A stretch of 64,000 nucleotides of DNA from Thermoplasmata archaeon (GTDB lineage Archaea; Thermoplasmatota; Thermoplasmata; Lutacidiplasmatales; UBA184). Shown piece by piece: positions 63,801 through 64,000 of this stretch. Both the position numbers and the translations under genes were made by a program. Under the pieces are notes generated by a model. The model worked only from the letters and a program-made list of their open reading frames with translations, ran no database searches and was not told where the DNA came from. The stretch spans positions 27,920-91,919 of the forward strand of contig JAKASQ010000002.1 of NCBI GenBank assembly GCA_021828195.1, read 5' to 3'. Position 1 is the stretch's first letter. Each line of letters begins with the position of its first letter.

Positions 63801-64000
63801 CGGTGCAGCGCGCCCCGGTCGGACAGACCGATCCCGCAGTTGAGCGCGGTCTGACCACCGAAGGATAGCAGGATCCCCTCAGGGCGTTCGGCGTCGAGGA
63901 TCGGCTCGACGAACTCTGGGACGAGCGGCTGGAAGTACACGCGACCGAGCTTCGGAGAATCCGTCTGCAGGGTCGCGATGTTCGGGTTGATGACGATGGT
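60809..64000 (-). CDS. carB: Carbamoyl-phosphate synthase large subunit, N-terminus beyond window
   Basis: CarB makes carbamoyl phosphate for arginine and pyrimidine synthesis. The frame runs to the right edge, where VINPNIATLQTDSPKLG is the familiar N-terminal segment, so only a few dozen residues are missing. Landmarks are LLSFGGQTALNCG, VRVAFTLGGKGGGIA, QFCLDPASREYYAIEINARLSRSSALAS, GAGPYRIGSSVEFDW and RPSYVLSGQAM of the second half, then the allosteric MGS-like domain. The C-terminus ends in an arginine-rich run (PRRRRRRRTRRR), not usual for CarB. Confidence 0.94.
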   Translation of the reverse strand, partial: TIVINPNIATLQTDSPKLGRVYFQPLVPEFVEPILDAERPEGILLSFGGQTALNCGIGLSDRGALHRTHTRVLGTPLAGIRATEDRAKFVRAMTKARVPTLPSRAVYSVEEAMNAADQIGYPIMVRVAFTLGGKGGGIARDREELREVVGKGLRASPVGQALLERWVGAFKQLEYEVVRDRKGNALTVCNMENMLSMRVHTGDNVVVAPSQTLSDAEYQMLRQAALRAVEVCGIVGECNIQFCLDPASREYYAIEINARLSRSSALASKATGYPLAFVAAKLTLGYTLPELKNRVTSVTTACFEPALDYVVVKLPRWDLDKFERADRRLGPAMKSVGEVMGVGASFPEALSKAVRMCDPRAELLPPAESRDPSAILQDLAAPTPEVLTWVLEGLQAGIPPDKLSEVSFIDRWFIDQLGEIERTHRSLRGPSAPGLRPELLRRAKEMGLSDRAIARAVRMDEEKVRRARIELGIRPRIRMIDTLAGEWPSRTNYLYLTYRADADDVAPMPRGSILVLGAGPYRIGSSVEFDWSTMNLVEGLKAEGVPGVAVLNSNPETVSTDYDRSDRLYFEEITFERVRDLVDFEGFAGVVTCVGSQLAQNLTPLLQAAGVPILGTSPESIDTAEDRARFAQLLERLKIPQPAWRAFTTIDQAASFAEDVGYPVLVRPSYVLSGQAMRVITGRHALARFLTEAARVSPEHPVVITKFVEGADEVELDAISDGTRVLVGGILEHVERAGVHSGDAIFCLPPRHTSERVQGALIDAAERLARHLKIQGPFNVQFLVKDGAYQIIELNLRASRSLPFLTKATGIPLLREAARAMLGRPITREGLAPLPPGRWGVKVPQFSFLQLTGSDPVLGVEMQSTGEVACFGPTFSDALVKALVATGVRLAPRKGTAFVSVGGTQLKEALLPIAMRLAELDLYVAATEDTAAFLSGHGVRGVRVLHKVSEPDRRPNVLEALGNGQIDLLLNVPSSLTQEKLERMIEDDYVLRRRAVEMGVPLFTSLEAFTAYVEGIAWLREHPITIEAQYGTPEPGTPDGHAPPRREVGINPRRRRRRRTRRR

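Noticed and set aside
61949..63868. A 639-codon forward frame opposite carB
   Set aside because: It is the antisense shadow of carB, with Arg/Asp/His-rich composition and no recognisable domain.

Overview
The window is a GC-rich archaeal chromosome segment, most likely from a member of the Thermoplasmatota (class Thermoplasmata). The archaeal markers are an A-type ATP synthase, the archaea-type FAICAR synthetase PurP, archaeal/eukaryotic-type TrpRS, uS15, eL37 (L37e) paired with an LSm protein, a DHH/RecJ-like protein, archaeal dihydropteroate synthase with an N-terminal extension, and AT-rich TATA boxes about 25-30 nt upstream of several start codons (leaderless genes). A bacterial-type DNA gyrase subunit A beside these fits the Thermoplasmata, which are known to carry gyrase. 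The lineage is an inference; no rRNA gene is present.

Layout. 1-7.7 kb: molybdenum hydroxylase operon (FAD, 2Fe-2S and Mo subunits, the first cut by the window edge), then purP-gcvT (overlapping) and nadC-nadA. 7.7-11.6 kb: a family X DNA polymerase with an eroded PHP domain, a GNAT protein, a DUF2400-like protein and a short unknown. 11.7-15 kb: an MFS transporter and a decayed tandem copy. 15-20.8 kb: cobalamin-dependent ribonucleotide reductase with a long structured leader, two tiny proteins, and an rnz-hutI pair. 20.8-22.5 kb: thioredoxin-like membrane protein plus VKOR. 22.6-31.3 kb: ATP synthase split into convergent units (K-E-C forward; F-A-B-D-small membrane protein-H-I reverse). 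31.4 kb: ferredoxin.

31.8-38.9 kb is an accessory island: a DNA methyltransferase fused to an Mrr-like nuclease domain, a truncated follower gene, a tightly coupled reverse operon (AbrB-like regulator, Ser/Thr kinase, unknown 396-aa protein, winged-helix plus PD-(D/E)XK-like protein), a SWIM/DDE transposase and a HEPN-like protein. Three arrays of short TGAA-containing repeats lie at both ends and in the middle. This is the best candidate for an undescribed (probably defence) system. 38.9-41.4 kb: ABC exporter and DUF72. 41.5-42.9 kb: a solitary TnpB element with its right-end hairpin.

43-50 kb: an operon with a RecA/RadA-like protein lacking a Walker A motif, a small protein, a divergent B-family DNA polymerase with altered exonuclease and motif C residues, a HEAT-repeat protein, a double GNAT and an unknown; the first three recall a translesion cassette. 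50.2-64 kb: alkyladenine glycosylase, LSm-L37e, P-loop kinase, folP, zinc ribbon-gyrA-recJ-like-rps15 on the reverse strand, trpS, an OB-fold ssDNA-binding protein with a glycine-rich tail, a thioredoxin-like/RAM fusion, and carB running off the right edge.
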